Positions 48,728 through 60,206 of a DNA stretch of 64,000 nucleotides are shown here, piece after piece. The stretch spans positions 62,001-126,000 of the forward strand of contig LUCM01002323.1 of NCBI GenBank assembly GCA_008360955.1, written 5' to 3'. A program made the translations under genes and the position numbers. The first letter of the stretch is position 1, and each line of letters starts with the position of its first letter. The stretch comes from Fasciolopsis buskii (Eukaryota > Platyhelminthes > Trematoda > Plagiorchiida > Fasciolidae). The notes under the pieces are model-generated. The model had not been told where the DNA came from. It ran no database searches and saw only the letters and a list, made by a program, of their open reading frames with translations.

Positions 48728-51700
48728 TAGTACAAAGAGGCTCGAAAGGGTAGTTCGAAGTTAAAGACTTGGGCAACTTTCAGGACAAACAAAACATTAC
48801 CTCTAATTTTGCTTAACAGTGTTTTTGCACACACTACTCTGTTGTTCGTTTGTCTTCTCTTCTGGTTTAATGAAGGCTTTCTTCAAGACCCTTCGCCAGG
48901 AATCGTCAGTCAACGGTTGTCTGAAACCCTGTCTAAACTGTTCACCAAAATGTGTAGCGTGCGCCTCTCTTCCGGTGCATTGTTTGAAAAGGATCCTTTT
49001 CTTATCATGTACAACAAATGAGTCCAATAATTGCAAAAAATAAGACAAAGTGAACGATATCTGCTTTCAAAAATTCTAATTTTGGCAGTCGAATTTAAGA
49101 GAATTATTTTCGAATATTCATTCCCAAGTATTTACTTGTGTATATACGTTGAAATGGATGACCCATTAGGGATGGATCGTTTTGTGGTTGCATTTAAAAC
49201 AAAATTACTTTAACCGACAGGAAACCAATTTATTCAGCATATTGTTCACGGCATAATTATTTAGCGAGTTGAAGAGTGTGAGGCATTAGCTTTTGTTTGC
49301 ATATTTACGGGCCCTGAATTCCAGGCAAAAGCTGACCGCTAACAGCACACGACCTTTCCAATCAGATTAAGTTGGTTTCCCGGCGTTCTAAATGGTAAAC
49401 CGGTACACGTTCGATTTGCCCTGAATGCTCAATATTGACCAAGTGTTCAACCTCTAAAGTGATCTCCTATTCTTAACCAGGCTAGATGTTCTTGGGCCCT
49501 TGCGAACTAAATCCAGCTGTTAATTCTTGTATGGCCAATTCACCATGAGCAGGCGAACTGATAAAAAGCATGAATGCGACGCACACTGACAGTCTGCCAT
49601 GACAACCTTCCTTGATACCGTCATTTAAGAAACAGAGCTGGATGAATACCGTTTTTGGCGAGGTACACTGCTTGACTTTTGGTTTGACTTAGTTCGTGAA
49701 CTGTTCATTCAACTTGTCTGGGTATCCGTTTTAAAAGGAGTGCTCAGCATAATATTAATTTCAGCCGGATTAATAAACCCAACTCGTTCATTGTATTTGG
49801 AACAGTTTTAGCTCTCATTCGCAACTGAGGGATCTTTCAATAATGGATATCCCGCTCTCCAATGTCAAAACTTAGTTTCTGTACCTCGATTTTCCTCATC
49901 TAGATATCTTTAAGCAAAGGACCAGTTGGTACGCATATCGCCACACAATTAACTTACGGACAGAAGTATACATTGCACGGGTATTAGGCGTCCACAATGT
50001 AACTTAGAGCACGCTCCCACAAATATGATGCAGCAATTCCGGTATGTAGTTGATTGTACTCCAGATAATTACATGATTACATAAATAATTCTATCACTAA
50101 CAGCAGGACGTTAGCGATGAAAACAAAATCCAACTGGAACATGATATTACTATTAATAACCCTGACAGTTTTAGTAATTTTCACATTGTAGAGAGATTCG
50201 CGGAAACTACCCGTAGACAGCTATTTCAGAATGGATTCTTTCTTGGTATGCTGGTCACTATCATAGTGAACGGTCTGGATATTTTGTTTCCGACAGCATA
50301 TTTCTCCGCGGGGCAGGTAGTTTTGTGAATCTCTGATTAACCACACTTGCGTAGTATGTTCTAGCTACTTTGTCTTGAACTTCTAATTGCCGCCTTGTTG
50401 ATTTCATTTCCATTTTAGCACTGCACATAGCTATTATTCAACTATATCTGTGCTGTCCTTCCGGCCCTGCAATTTCCGACAGGTGGTCACGTCGGATAGG
50501 ATGATTCTCTACCTTGTTTGCAACCACCATCATTTAATAATACTACTTGAGGTCTTTTATCCAATAAATTGGCAGCAACACCATTATTTTTTGGTGGAGT
50601 TCCTTGGAAGCCTCAGTGGATCACTAAATGAAACGATATTTTACTTTATTTACAATCAGGCGATTCCAACTTGCGTACTGTTGTCACCTTGGTGTTTCAC
50701 TGAGCTCCCTTTACCATTCTGTCAATTGAACGACACTTGCAAACTGTTGTCTCCGCTGAGGGTCCTTTCAATAATTCTTCATCTAACAAAATGTTACAGG
50801 GGTAAATGGCAAAATCCACCAGGTGTTCTCACTTGATTCGAACTACTTCGGATCATCGATTCTCCCGAATTTATCATTACGAACGTACAATTTCTTAAAG
50901 CGTTATCTCGAAGTAAGAAGAATATTGTCCACATTAGAAATTATCTTAGATTAGTACCAAAAACTTGTTCATCGTGAACACATTGAATAAATTTGCAGAC
51001 AGTTTATGCACCATTCATTTTCGTGGGATAATTTTACACCTGGTCTTTCGGAGGGAATAACAGTTTCCTTCACTTTCAGAGATAACGTTGCTGTGTGAAG
51101 TTCATCTGATCTACTGAACAATAGAAAAGGTTTACGAAGAACTGATAATACCATTTACGTGCTTTGCTTCTGCGTACACTTACTAATGGAGACACTGAAT
51201 GGATAAAAATTGCAGCTACCGAGAACCGGGAAGATGAACGGGAAATACGGTTATTCATTGCAGAATTAAAAAAGAAAAAGCCTGCCAAGCGATTCACGCC
51301 ACACAAAAATATTACCACGTTTGCTTGAGTCAAACAGAATCGCCAAAGGTCACTTGCTCACAAGTAACAAAGTTAACAAAAAAACAATTGGTATTAAAAA
51401 GAGTCTTTTCCAAACTTGTTTTCTGGGCGCATTTCGTCAGTTTTCATAGAAACAGAAACATTCCCATCGTTTTTTGATTGCTTGTGACCATGAGACAAGG
51501 TAGTGGTGGACCAAACTCATAAAGCTCGTACATCTGAATAATTGTAATCCCAAGAACTAAAAAAACAATTCATCGAGTTTGCAAAATCCGTTAGTGAATT
51601 ATATAATGACTGGCATGATTGATAATTTGCTCCCACTGGGTGGTGATAACGATCAAATAAATCTTAGACTAAACAAATTGACGTCTAAACTGCTAATAAT

Positions 51701-52724
51701 GTTTCCTATTTGTTATAGCGCCATAATTTTCCATTTGGCCAGCCTATCCTGAAATGAAATGAATGTTTCTTATAAAAAGAAACCGTAATGACCAAATACT
51801 TTTTCTGTAAAAGGACCTATTGCTATTTGAGGGAGAACCATTTTGGAGACAAAATGGCTTAATAACTTTAATAGAATGGTATGTTGCAATTATTCATTCA
51901 ACGGATCTCGAAAGGACGAATCCAGAGTCACAGTGCTGAGTGAAAAGCTGATGTGAAAACCTAACTTATAAACCAAAAAAGCATCCATTAACACCTTGTG
52001 TTTAAAGCTCATCGATCGGCCAGGAGACGCTCAGCAAGAAAGTGAGCCTAGGTGCACCAACCTCAGTAACACTAATTGATAATTTATTATTTTATTGCTG
52101 TTCAGTTTTTTTAATTCTTGCCTACGAACCAATTTAACATGATTTTTCTTTTTTGGGTTTCGTGTCTGTCGAAGTGAACACGAATTAGAATGCAAAAATT
52201 AGTGGACAACGTCCGTTTGGCATAAAAGTTTTGGCTTTGTATTACACAGGCTACTTCACCAGTCGCCCCGCTAATCCACCTGATTTGTTCATTCGCTCTT
52301 ATATATCTTGGCCAAATTGGGAAATGCACTTTTGATTGCATAAAATGTTGGAGTTATGGTGTGTGGAAAATCATACAGTCATTCAACGGGAAGGAGGGGC
52401 TAGCTTGGTGAATAGGTTTATAACTACCTAGAAACTGAAATCTTAAAGTTTGGTATAATCCGTTAGTACAATAACTACTTTTCCCGGGATCCTTTTTTCT
52501 GTTCATTATGTCACTGACACACAACGTCCAAACTTTCATATTTCGATGTGAACTTGTAATTCGGTCCACGGCCAAGTGAATAAGTTGACCAAAACTAAAT
52601 GGTTTTAGTCTATTGGCGTCAATGCATTTCTCACATTCGGGACAATCTAATCTTCAGTTGCTTTTATAGCTACAAACTAACTGATGCTATCCATGCACAT
52701 TTCAATTGTTCGCACTTCAAATTA
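48728..52724. other. stretch without firmly recognised genes
   Basis: 48819-49043 holds three overlapping frames, one cysteine-rich (see findings). The 128-codon plus frame at 50450-50836 has no recognisable feature. The rest is AT-rich. Confidence 0.45.
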
Positions 52725-52727
52725 CGT

Positions 52728-52860
52728 GGGAACGTTGCTCGGAGTCGGCGATCGTGGCGTTCGGACGTGAAGATCGTAGGTTAGAATCCTACCACCGCCG
52801 GCCAGCTTTCTCACTTGCCAGCCCTCTGCTGGCCGCGGCCCCCTTTCTGAAAGGTGATGT
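52728..52860 (+). repeat. possible tRNA-derived SINE of a second family
   Basis: TTGCTCGGAGTCGG (from 52735) resembles box A. GTAGGTTAGAATCCTAC (52776-52792) is a perfect 5-bp T-arm with a box-B-like loop. A GC-rich tail follows (GGCCAGC..GCTGGCC), able to form a hairpin at about 52800-52836. There is no complete acceptor stem, so it is not a standard tRNA gene. Confidence 0.4.
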
Positions 52861-53315
52861 GCATTGTTATTTCATTAACAAAGGAAGTAAAAAGATGACA
52901 GGTAAATTAAATGGTAATTCTGATACTTTATTGTAGCTGCACATTTCCGTTCGTCTTCCTGTGAGTGGCTGCATTCGAAATCGATAATGGGTCTGATATC
53001 CATAATGACCTTTTGATAAATACATACAGAGAAGACTGGGAATACGAAAGAGACCGAATGCGTTCGTGCTCACACTCTGAAAACCAACACATTAAATCGT
53101 TAAAGTGTACCAAATGTGGTCATTGCTATAGATTGTTCATCAATCGCTGACCATATCTTGGCAAACCGTGACTGGTTCTCGGTAAGCTAATGATACTAAT
53201 AGGAAAAAGATAACCAATCAGGAATGTCCAACGGGATTTTGGTGACAGTCAACGTGTGCTTTTATCGAATTAATCGAAAGTTATCCAATTATTCAGCTGA
53301 ATCTTAGTAGCTGAC

Positions 53316-53885
53316 ATGAAATCAAGCGACAAAATGACTGAGATGTACGCTTTCATGGTCTACATGGTTCATCTTACCTTCTGTGTGGCCATGAAACAGA
53401 AAACAGTAAACTGTACTCTGATGGATTTTCCGAAAAGCAAAGAAGTGCAGTGCATGTTAAACCATGATTTATTAAATCGGTACACTGTATGCCAAGCGAA
53501 TATTAGCGAGAATTTACGTTTGTTGATTAAACCTGAAACGTTCGCGGATATATGTGAAAAGAAATGTCATATGACGCCCGTGTCCATGCTGATATTTGTA
53601 GAAGTAAGTTTCACAACATTCTATGACTAAATATAACTAACCGCTTTCCTGTGAATTAACTAGTTTCTAAAAACGGTGATCAGCATACCAACCTACAAAA
53701 AGAAATATGGTTCAGAATCCCCGAAGTTATTGTATTGTGGTAAGTACAAAGTTTATAAGTGCTGGGCAGCTGATTGCACCAATGTTCACTTTCGAAAACG
53801 TCATACTTTTTACCGCGTGTATATCCGCAATGCGGTTGTCTATGTTCCTTGCCCAAACTTAGCTTACTGTGCTACTCACGAATGA
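53316..53885 (+). CDS. candidate two-exon gene for a small secreted cysteine-rich protein
   Basis: Exon 1 is 53316-53603 (ATG start, 96 codons). An intron of only 60 bp (53604-53663, GTAAGT...AACTAG) follows, then exon 2 at 53664-53885, in the same phase (0), ending in TGA. The 169-residue product starts with a short polar head and a hydrophobic signal-like segment (YAFMVYMVHLTFCVA, residues 11-25). The mature part has ten cysteines (residues 33, 46, 59, 80, 84, 121, 129, 134, 159, 165), an even number suited to five disulfides. I do not recognise the family; parasitic flatworms have many such lineage-specific secreted proteins. A second GTAAGT at 53741 inside exon 2 is an alternative donor. 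No close AATAAA was seen. Upstream exons are possible. Confidence 0.48.
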
Positions 53886-56649
53886 CTACGATTAGCATTG
53901 TTAACTACAATTCGTAAGTTCACACAAGCACACAGTATTACCGTAACATCAAAATTTTTCGTGCACCCTGATTAGAAGGAAAGAAACCTATTATCTTAAA
54001 ATATAGTACGTGGTGACTTGCAGCATTGCATCGCTTTTCCATCAGACTATTTAAACCCTAAAGTGTGTTGTAATTAGCCATTCTGAAACCACTTCCCTTC
54101 GCAGGCAGCATTCTTTCCTATCCTACTTTACTAACAACTGCAATATAGATAAATGTTTTCTACCTTTTCGCTTTTGTCCACAAATCGGTTTTCGGCAATG
54201 TTGAAAAGATTTACGCAATCAAATGTGGACCGAAATGGGAACATAATCTGTGGGCAATATACACACAAAGCCATAAATTTTGTCCCTATCTAGCAAACAG
54301 CACGGATATTCTGCAAACAATAGTCCCGTCGAGCAGACATGTAAGTTTCTGGTAAACTTAAGAATATAGTCACACAATCGTGTCATGATCATCGAGAGGT
54401 TCGGAGAAGACATATCGAAATCGTGTGACGGATTTAAAGCCAAAGAATAACCGTAAAGAATACGTCTTCAATGACAGGTGCAGAATGAGGCTTATGGAGA
54501 TCTTCTGTTCGTCTTGCATTCGTATTCATTTACTGGTTGCAATTATTTTGAGGTCAAATAAAAGTGATACCGGGATTAGTACCCAATACCTGGCTGGACA
54601 ATATTTAGCTTCTGGTACCTTCAACAATTAATTCCGCTGTTTAAAAATGACAAAGGTCAAGCTGAGGGTCAGATTGCTGTTTTAGTCCGTTGCATCGAAA
54701 ACGACTTCTTCGAAGACGTTGTTTCTGGCGAGTGGAAACGCTTGTCGCACGGAGTCATCCGTTAGTCTCCTTGGTCTTAATAGCATCTGGCTTATTCAAA
54801 CGATTGCTATTGACCATCGTTGGGGTGCGTATGTCAACGATTGTGATCCTTCTATTTCAGGCTTTTGGGCTCGAGTAATGCTCCGATCAGAGCCGCCATT
54901 TGTTTGCATCCAGCCCGTGGCCACACAAACATAAGAAACACTAGAAATATGCATGCAAATAAACGATGGTCATTAAGAGAACTATTGTCAGTTATGAATA
55001 TTTGAGCATAACTATAATTATTTTTTAATCATCCAGGTTGGGCGCTAAAAATGGAACGTTGGGATCGCGAGAAAAACCTTAACATAAGAGGAAATTGGTC
55101 CTATTCTTTGAACGGGTGGATGCTCGCGGAAGGGTAGGAAGGTTGAAAATTTTATAGGGGAAATTTTGGACCTGTAGAAATTTTAGTGTAAACTGTTTTG
55201 CAGGTTTTAACGTTTGAATACCATGTTTTCTCGATTGGTGAGTCGACAGGAAAACAATACTCACGAATAATGACCGGCAGATTGAGAAGAAAAGCGATTA
55301 CCTTTTTCCGCATAGATAGCATTCTGAAAAATACTTGACCAAAACAAAAACCGTGCACACATCGAATGATGATAACTGCGTTTACAAGATCATCTGCAAA
55401 GACCGCCCAGCAGAATAAATTGGCCAGACTAGTAAACATTTAAAGGTCGGGAGCGCAGAGCGCAAATGAAAAGCGAAGTCCCGAATAACTGACCAGATCA
55501 CTTTAACAAAACTAGAACGCGACTCAGCAATTGCACTTCACACTATAGTCGAAAGTCACACAACAGATCATGAATATACCAAAATTCCTTAACGTGGATA
55601 GCGAACGTACACCGAACGGTTGCATGCAGAAGCCTTGCAAATCAGTGCCCACCCGACATGCATCAACAGGATCGACGGAAAGAAATTTCCAGCATTGGGA
55701 CCTGACTGTCGTCATCAGAAAAAAAAATACCCTGACAATCAGAGTAAGCTGCTGACCTCAGTTGACACTGACAAAACGAAGAACAGAGACTTGGTCGCCT
55801 AATCCTTCCCCCTACAGCCCGACTTTTAACCGACACCTACCCACCCACTCACTTTCTTGCACATTGACGCAAACACTGAAGATTATGTGATCCAGAAAGA
55901 CACTTCACACACACAAGTAAACAACCTTGCGATACCAGTTAATATGTAACTGCTACTTCAGATCATTTGGTTGTAAATTTTACTTTGGGAAAGGCCATCC
56001 AAGGTAACCGAAAAGTCAGCCAATCACACATTCTCGCTGTGATGGTGGCTTTGAGCAATCACATATATAAATTAATCACATCGCCCATCGACTATTCGAT
56101 GCATGCCGAACCTCGTCCAGTTCTGATTTGTTAAAAGGTAAATTCCACTCAGAACACTTGGATGTATCACGGTACAGACCGAACTTAGAAAATGAGTTCT
56201 GAATATTACGCAAATTTCATTAGAAGGATGCGAAGTTCGACTGGTTAGGAACTAACTGAGTATGACATCATCCGCACATCCGGGAAGTTGTGCGACTAAA
56301 TCCGTAGACAAATCAATGAGTACAGCAGCGGAACAATTGAGCTATTGCCCATCTCCTTGGAAAATCCCGGTGTTACTTAAGGGATTTGAAATGTAACAGC
56401 CAAATTAAATCCTCACTTTTATACTGTAAAAATGATATATTAACCACAATGTTGTAGACATGAAACGTCTGGAAGGGGTAAATTTATCAGCAGGAATCAA
56501 ACGACGAACAACATCAAAGTTGATGAAAAACGTTGCGTGATGCAGGAGAATTATATGATGGGGCTGTTGCAACTCTTAATGACAAATGCTAGACTGAGGC
56601 CTTTGTCTTGCTTATAGGCAAACTAGCGTGGCTCATTGGGATAAAAAGA
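53886..56649. other. stretch without recognised genes
   Basis: A plus-strand region at 54660-54935 holds two overlapping frames without a recognisable domain. The rest is AT-rich and featureless. Confidence 0.45.
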
Positions 56650-57760
56650 GAAATAAATAGACTGAGGATAGCCCGTCCTGTTAATTTAAGCAAAGAAAAG
56701 GTAAGGGCAGTGAGGTAAAGTTATTCTGATAAAATATTTAGGGCACTATGTTTGGAGATTGGGATGTTTGCTGCAGATTTGCATAGATATGAGAAAGTAC
56801 CGATAACATAGTATTTGTTGAAGAGCTCAGTCCTAATTTTCAATAGAGCTTGCTTCCAATTTGAGAAAAATGGAAGAAAGATAGCCTAGATCAGCTGCGT
56901 ATGCAGTCTTCGAATAAAAGCGTTCAACTTCAGAGGAAAGGTTCATTGTGTAGGATGACAGGGTATCGAAGGATAAGTGAATGAATGAGACATTCCCAAT
57001 TTCGACATGATCTGTTCGAATTGGCTACCAGGCCCATTGTTCACAAGGGCCCCTGATAACATGCCAATGAGTTTTACTGTCGCCGGTGAACGAAAACTGA
57101 TTGGCAAATGACTATATTACGAGCTTTATCTCCTGTTTGACCGAGGTAAGCTAGTGTTTCTCAGCGGCTTGGTCATAAATTTTCTTGGGCGGCTTACTTC
57201 AACATTCTGAGGAATTTGAGCAGGGATACAGCTAATTCGTAGCTCCTACAGAATTCAAATTCAATGAGAAAGTGCAAGTCAGAAGTTGCATTGATTATAA
57301 AAGTAAGCAGATTGAATACAGAGGGATTACTCAGGCTAAAACCAAAAAGACATTGTGGAGGAGGAATGTGTTTGTGACAAGTTCTTCGTTTCATCCTTGA
57401 TCTGTTTGTTCTGGCAAACTACTGATGGACCCAGTGGGAATAAATTATAAATCGAAATGAGATCGGATAATTGGTGATTATTCTGCCTAACACTGCATTA
57501 CTTATGGCAGGGACAAGACAGGACCACTAAGTCGAAAACGAACAAGGGATAGGAGGGAGTGGGGTTAAAATCAAAGAAACATTCAGACATAAGTTGCAAA
57601 AATGAAAGTATAATAGTATTATAGGGCACACAGATGTCATGCGTTAAACAAAACGGAGCGATAAACACAACTAATTATTGTGCTACAATAAAAGGGGATA
57701 TTCGGTACGGTAACCAATCATCATACAATCAAAACCACTGCTGGAGGAAATAGAGGCAAT
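56650..57760 (-). pseudogene. decayed LINE coding region, probably endonuclease and linker
   Basis: The plus strand is purine-rich here, as it is over the minus-strand LINE at 46 kb. The minus strand gives long, frame-hopping hydrophobic coding-like text: VVFIAPFCLTHDICVPYNTI and SFLQLMSECFFDFNPTPS (about 57560-57680), NLLTFIINATSDLHFLIEFE (57194-57394 frame), then FDTLSSYTMNLSSEVERFYS and GYLSSIFLKLEASSIEN (about 56835-56990). TSDLHFLIEFE sits where the SDH motif of APE-type LINE endonucleases would be. The assignment rests on style and one weak motif. Confidence 0.37.
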
Positions 57761-58651
57761 GCTGGGCGTGTCGGATCATTGGCCATCGAAGCAAGTCGCA
57801 CCATCGCCGACCGTCTTTTTCTTGCACTGAAATCTGTCTGGACGAAAGTACTGAAATTTCTGAGTAGCATCATGTCATACTCAATATTCTCACTTGGCCA
57901 AGATTGATGGGTGCCAAATGCATATATGCTTGAGTGATGGTTCAAAAGCTTGGCTAAACACTGCTTTCCCGCTAACAGACATTCAGTATTGGGTATAATT
58001 ATGGCCGAAACGGTCATCTTCTTCGGTGCTACGAGACTAACGTTCGTCTGCTAGTCGGGACATCTGTGTTTCTTTGACCTAGACGATGTAAACAAACCCA
58101 TGCAGAAAACAATAAAGATAACAAATCAGAAATTTTCAGGATAAAATTTCCTTCGAATAACGAATTCTGGGTGACATGGCGAGAGTGAAAGTGACAATGC
58201 AAAGCACCAAACAATTTGCAGGGCAGCCAATTAAGGGACATGTGGTAAATATTGGTACATCATACTAATTCGCAAGAAAACGGATAAATCCCTGTATGAT
58301 CTAGATTCATGAGTGTTGCATCTTAGCCGGCGGATAACATTATCTACTGCCATTGATCTAGTGTACGCGGAAGGTGTGGGCGTCGGAACCAAACCGGTTT
58401 CCGGCCTGGTCGGCATTCTATTAGTCAAATAATTAATCTCAGTAGCATTACAAAATAGCCACAAACTCCGAAGACACGTGATTTCAATCTTCTTGATGTG
58501 AATGCGGTGGTTGACTCACTTAACCTTTCAAAACTCTGGTGCAATGTTTCCCAAAACTGTGTAAAACAGACATTGGTTTTACCTTTCATTCGATGCGTTT
58601 TGCCAGCGAAAGCTGAGTTTGTGCCTAGGGCGACCACTTGCCCGAATTTAG
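57761..58651. other. non-coding or unrecognised stretch
   Basis: 58270-58420 is GC-richer, and a 21-bp word at 58289-58309 matches 26607-26627 with three C/T differences, so part of this may be a dispersed repeat. Confidence 0.35.
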
Positions 58652-58880
58652 CACGAGATTTGGTGGTGACAAACAATGTTACTATGAAAAGAAATTTGAT
58701 CGCGTGCAAATATTGGAGAATGTTATCTGTTCATCCAAGAGTACCGTAGAAGAGGCGGGTGATAGTGTGTTTCGCGGTGAAGTTCCAAATAGGCTGCGAT
58801 ATTATTTTGACTGTATGAAGGCCAGTATAGTCATGATTGGGATGCATTTTCCATCTGCCACGTACAAACGCCAACTGTGA
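58652..58880 (+). CDS. candidate terminal exon, 75 codons
   Basis: A CCGAATTTAG acceptor-like sequence ends at 58651. The following frame is open to TGA at 58878. Coding-like text includes GGDKQCYYEKKFDRVQILEN, STVEEAGDSVFRGEVPNRLR and YYFDCMKASIVMIGMHFPS. Charged and hydrophobic residues are well mixed, unlike neighbouring chance frames. I do not recognise the family. No AATAAA was seen before the SINE cluster that starts 215 bp downstream; competing frames overlap on both strands. Confidence 0.33.
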
Positions 58881-59151
58881 GACTAGTTCGGCTCGAAGTC
58901 AAGCAGTGCTTTCACTAGACCTTCAGGTTATCAATTTGTAGCTGATGCCCCACTATTTGATTTACTTGGTCTCTTTTGCTTAGTGTGTTTCGAAATAGCG
59001 ACCAAGTCTAAAAGCCATTAGTGCAAGATTGCGGTTGCAATGATTAGGTCAACATTTAAAAATTACATAATAGTAGTAGCAGAGAGAATGATTTCATGAA
59101 ATAATAATTCACCATGTGATATCATCACTCAACTCACCATAAAGAAACCAT

Positions 59152-59206
59152 GGAAGCACTGTACAGCTGTTTCATCCTTGTTAGGAATCATCAGCAGTGC
59201 ATATCC
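59152..59206 (-). ncRNA. hammerhead ribozyme motif, SINE copy 1
   Basis: Minus strand, 55 nt. Stem I is GGA + GCACUG with CAGUGC + UCC, around a UAU/U internal loop. Then come CUGAUGA, stem II UCCU/AGGA with an AACA loop, GAAA, and the self-complementary CAGCUGU ending in a GUA cleavage triplet. Core bases CUGAUGA, GAA and A15.1-U16.1 are intact. Base pair 10.1-11.1 is U-U instead of G-C, which should weaken activity. The 11.1 change from C to U is a CpG-type decay (CGAAA to TGAAA). Confidence 0.8.
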
Positions 59207-59221
59207 ACCGCGCCCCAACTG

Positions 59222-59275
59222 GGACGCGAACCCGGGACGAACGATTGTGAGTCGAACGCCTTAGCCATTACGCTA
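59222..59275 (-). promoter_or_regulatory. internal RNA polymerase III promoter of SINE copy 1 (box A, box B)
   Basis: Minus strand: box A TAGCGTAATGG (59265-59275) and box B GGTTCGCGTCC (59222-59232), 32 bp apart. The head TAATGGCTAAGGCGTTCGACT resembles a tRNA-Arg or tRNA-Val type sequence; I cannot settle which. Confidence 0.75.
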
Positions 59276-59423
59276 CCGGGCAGGCTCTGAACGGTTTGTT
59301 CAACTTCACCACATGATGTTGCACCTATCCGTCACTGATTTGCACGCTAACTGTCCGTTAGCTCACAGCGATCGACCCCTACTGATAGATGACTTCTCTG
59401 CACGTAGCCTAAGTACGACGAAG

Positions 59424-59549
59424 NNNNNNNNNNNNNNNNNNNNNNNNNNNNNNNNNNNNNNNNNNNNNNNNNNNNNNNNNNNNNNNNNNNNNNNNNNNNN
59501 NNNNNNNNNNNNNNNNNNNNNNNNNNNNNNNNNNNNNNNNNNNNNNNNN
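59424..59549. other. assembly gap of 126 N
   Basis: The gap lies inside the SINE array. The 197 bp on each side (59227-59423 and 59550-59746) look identical. If the array simply continued with the 395-bp unit, 198 bp would be missing, not 126, so the gap length is probably an estimate. Confidence 0.95.
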
Positions 59550-59812
59550 CGAACCCGGGACGAACGATTGTGAGTCGAACGCCTTAGCCATTACGCTACC
59601 GGGCAGGCTCTGAACGGTTTGTTCAACTTCACCACATGATGTTGCACCTATCCGTCACTGATTTGCACGCTAACTGTCCGTTAGCTCACAGCGATCGACC
59701 CCTACTGATAGATGACTTCTCTGCACGTAGCCTAAGTACGACGAAGACTTTGGGTATGACCTACAGAGCTTGATTACTTGATACATTCTAGTAGTAGGAG
59801 ATTGAATGTTTA
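59550..59812 (-). repeat. SINE copy 2, 3' half hidden by the gap
   Basis: It retains the tRNA-like head and the leader region. Its hammerhead and tail would lie in the unsequenced gap. The last 66 bp (59747-59812) are leader not visible in copy 1 because of the gap. Confidence 0.85.
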
Positions 59813-59869
59813 CATGAAATAATAATTCACCATGTGATATCATCACTCAACTCACCATAAAGAAACCAT

Positions 59870-59924
59870 GGAAGCACTGTACAGCTGTTTCATCCTTGTT
59901 AGGAATCATCAGCAGTGCATATCC
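59870..59924 (-). ncRNA. hammerhead ribozyme motif, SINE copy 3
   Basis: It appears identical to the copy at 59152-59206 over its whole length, including the U-U at position 10.1-11.1. It lies 718 bp from copy 1 in window coordinates. The head of this copy (box A 59988-59998, box B 59940-59950) has a 5-bp insertion after box B and a C to T change near box A. Confidence 0.8.
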
Positions 59925-60083
59925 ACCGCGCCCCAACTGGGACGCGAACCCGAACAAGGACGAACGATTGTGAGTCGAACGCTTTAGCCATTACGCTACC
60001 GGGCAGGCTCTGAACGGTTTGTTGAATTTCACCACATGATGATGCACCTATCCGTCACTGATTTGCACGGTTACTGTCCGTTA

Positions 60084-60152
60084 GCGTCCCAGTTGGGGCG
60101 CGGTGGATATGCACTGCTGATGATTCCTAACAAGGATGAAACAGCTGTACAG
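60084..60152 (+). repeat. inverted 69-bp copy of the SINE ribozyme region
   Basis: An apparently exact reverse complement of 59877-59945, separated from it by 138 bp. It begins at GCGTCCCAG and stops in CTGTACAG, then joins leader sequence in the array orientation. It lacks the 3' strand of hammerhead stem I, so the ribozyme cannot form here. Confidence 0.88.
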
Positions 60153-60206
60153 AGCTTGATTACTTGGTACATTTTACTAGTTGGAGATTGAATGTTTTAA
60201 TGAAAT

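Noticed and set aside
59222..59285. Functional tRNA gene at the SINE head
   Set aside because: No acceptor stem or intact cloverleaf, and the sequence is embedded in a repeated SINE unit.
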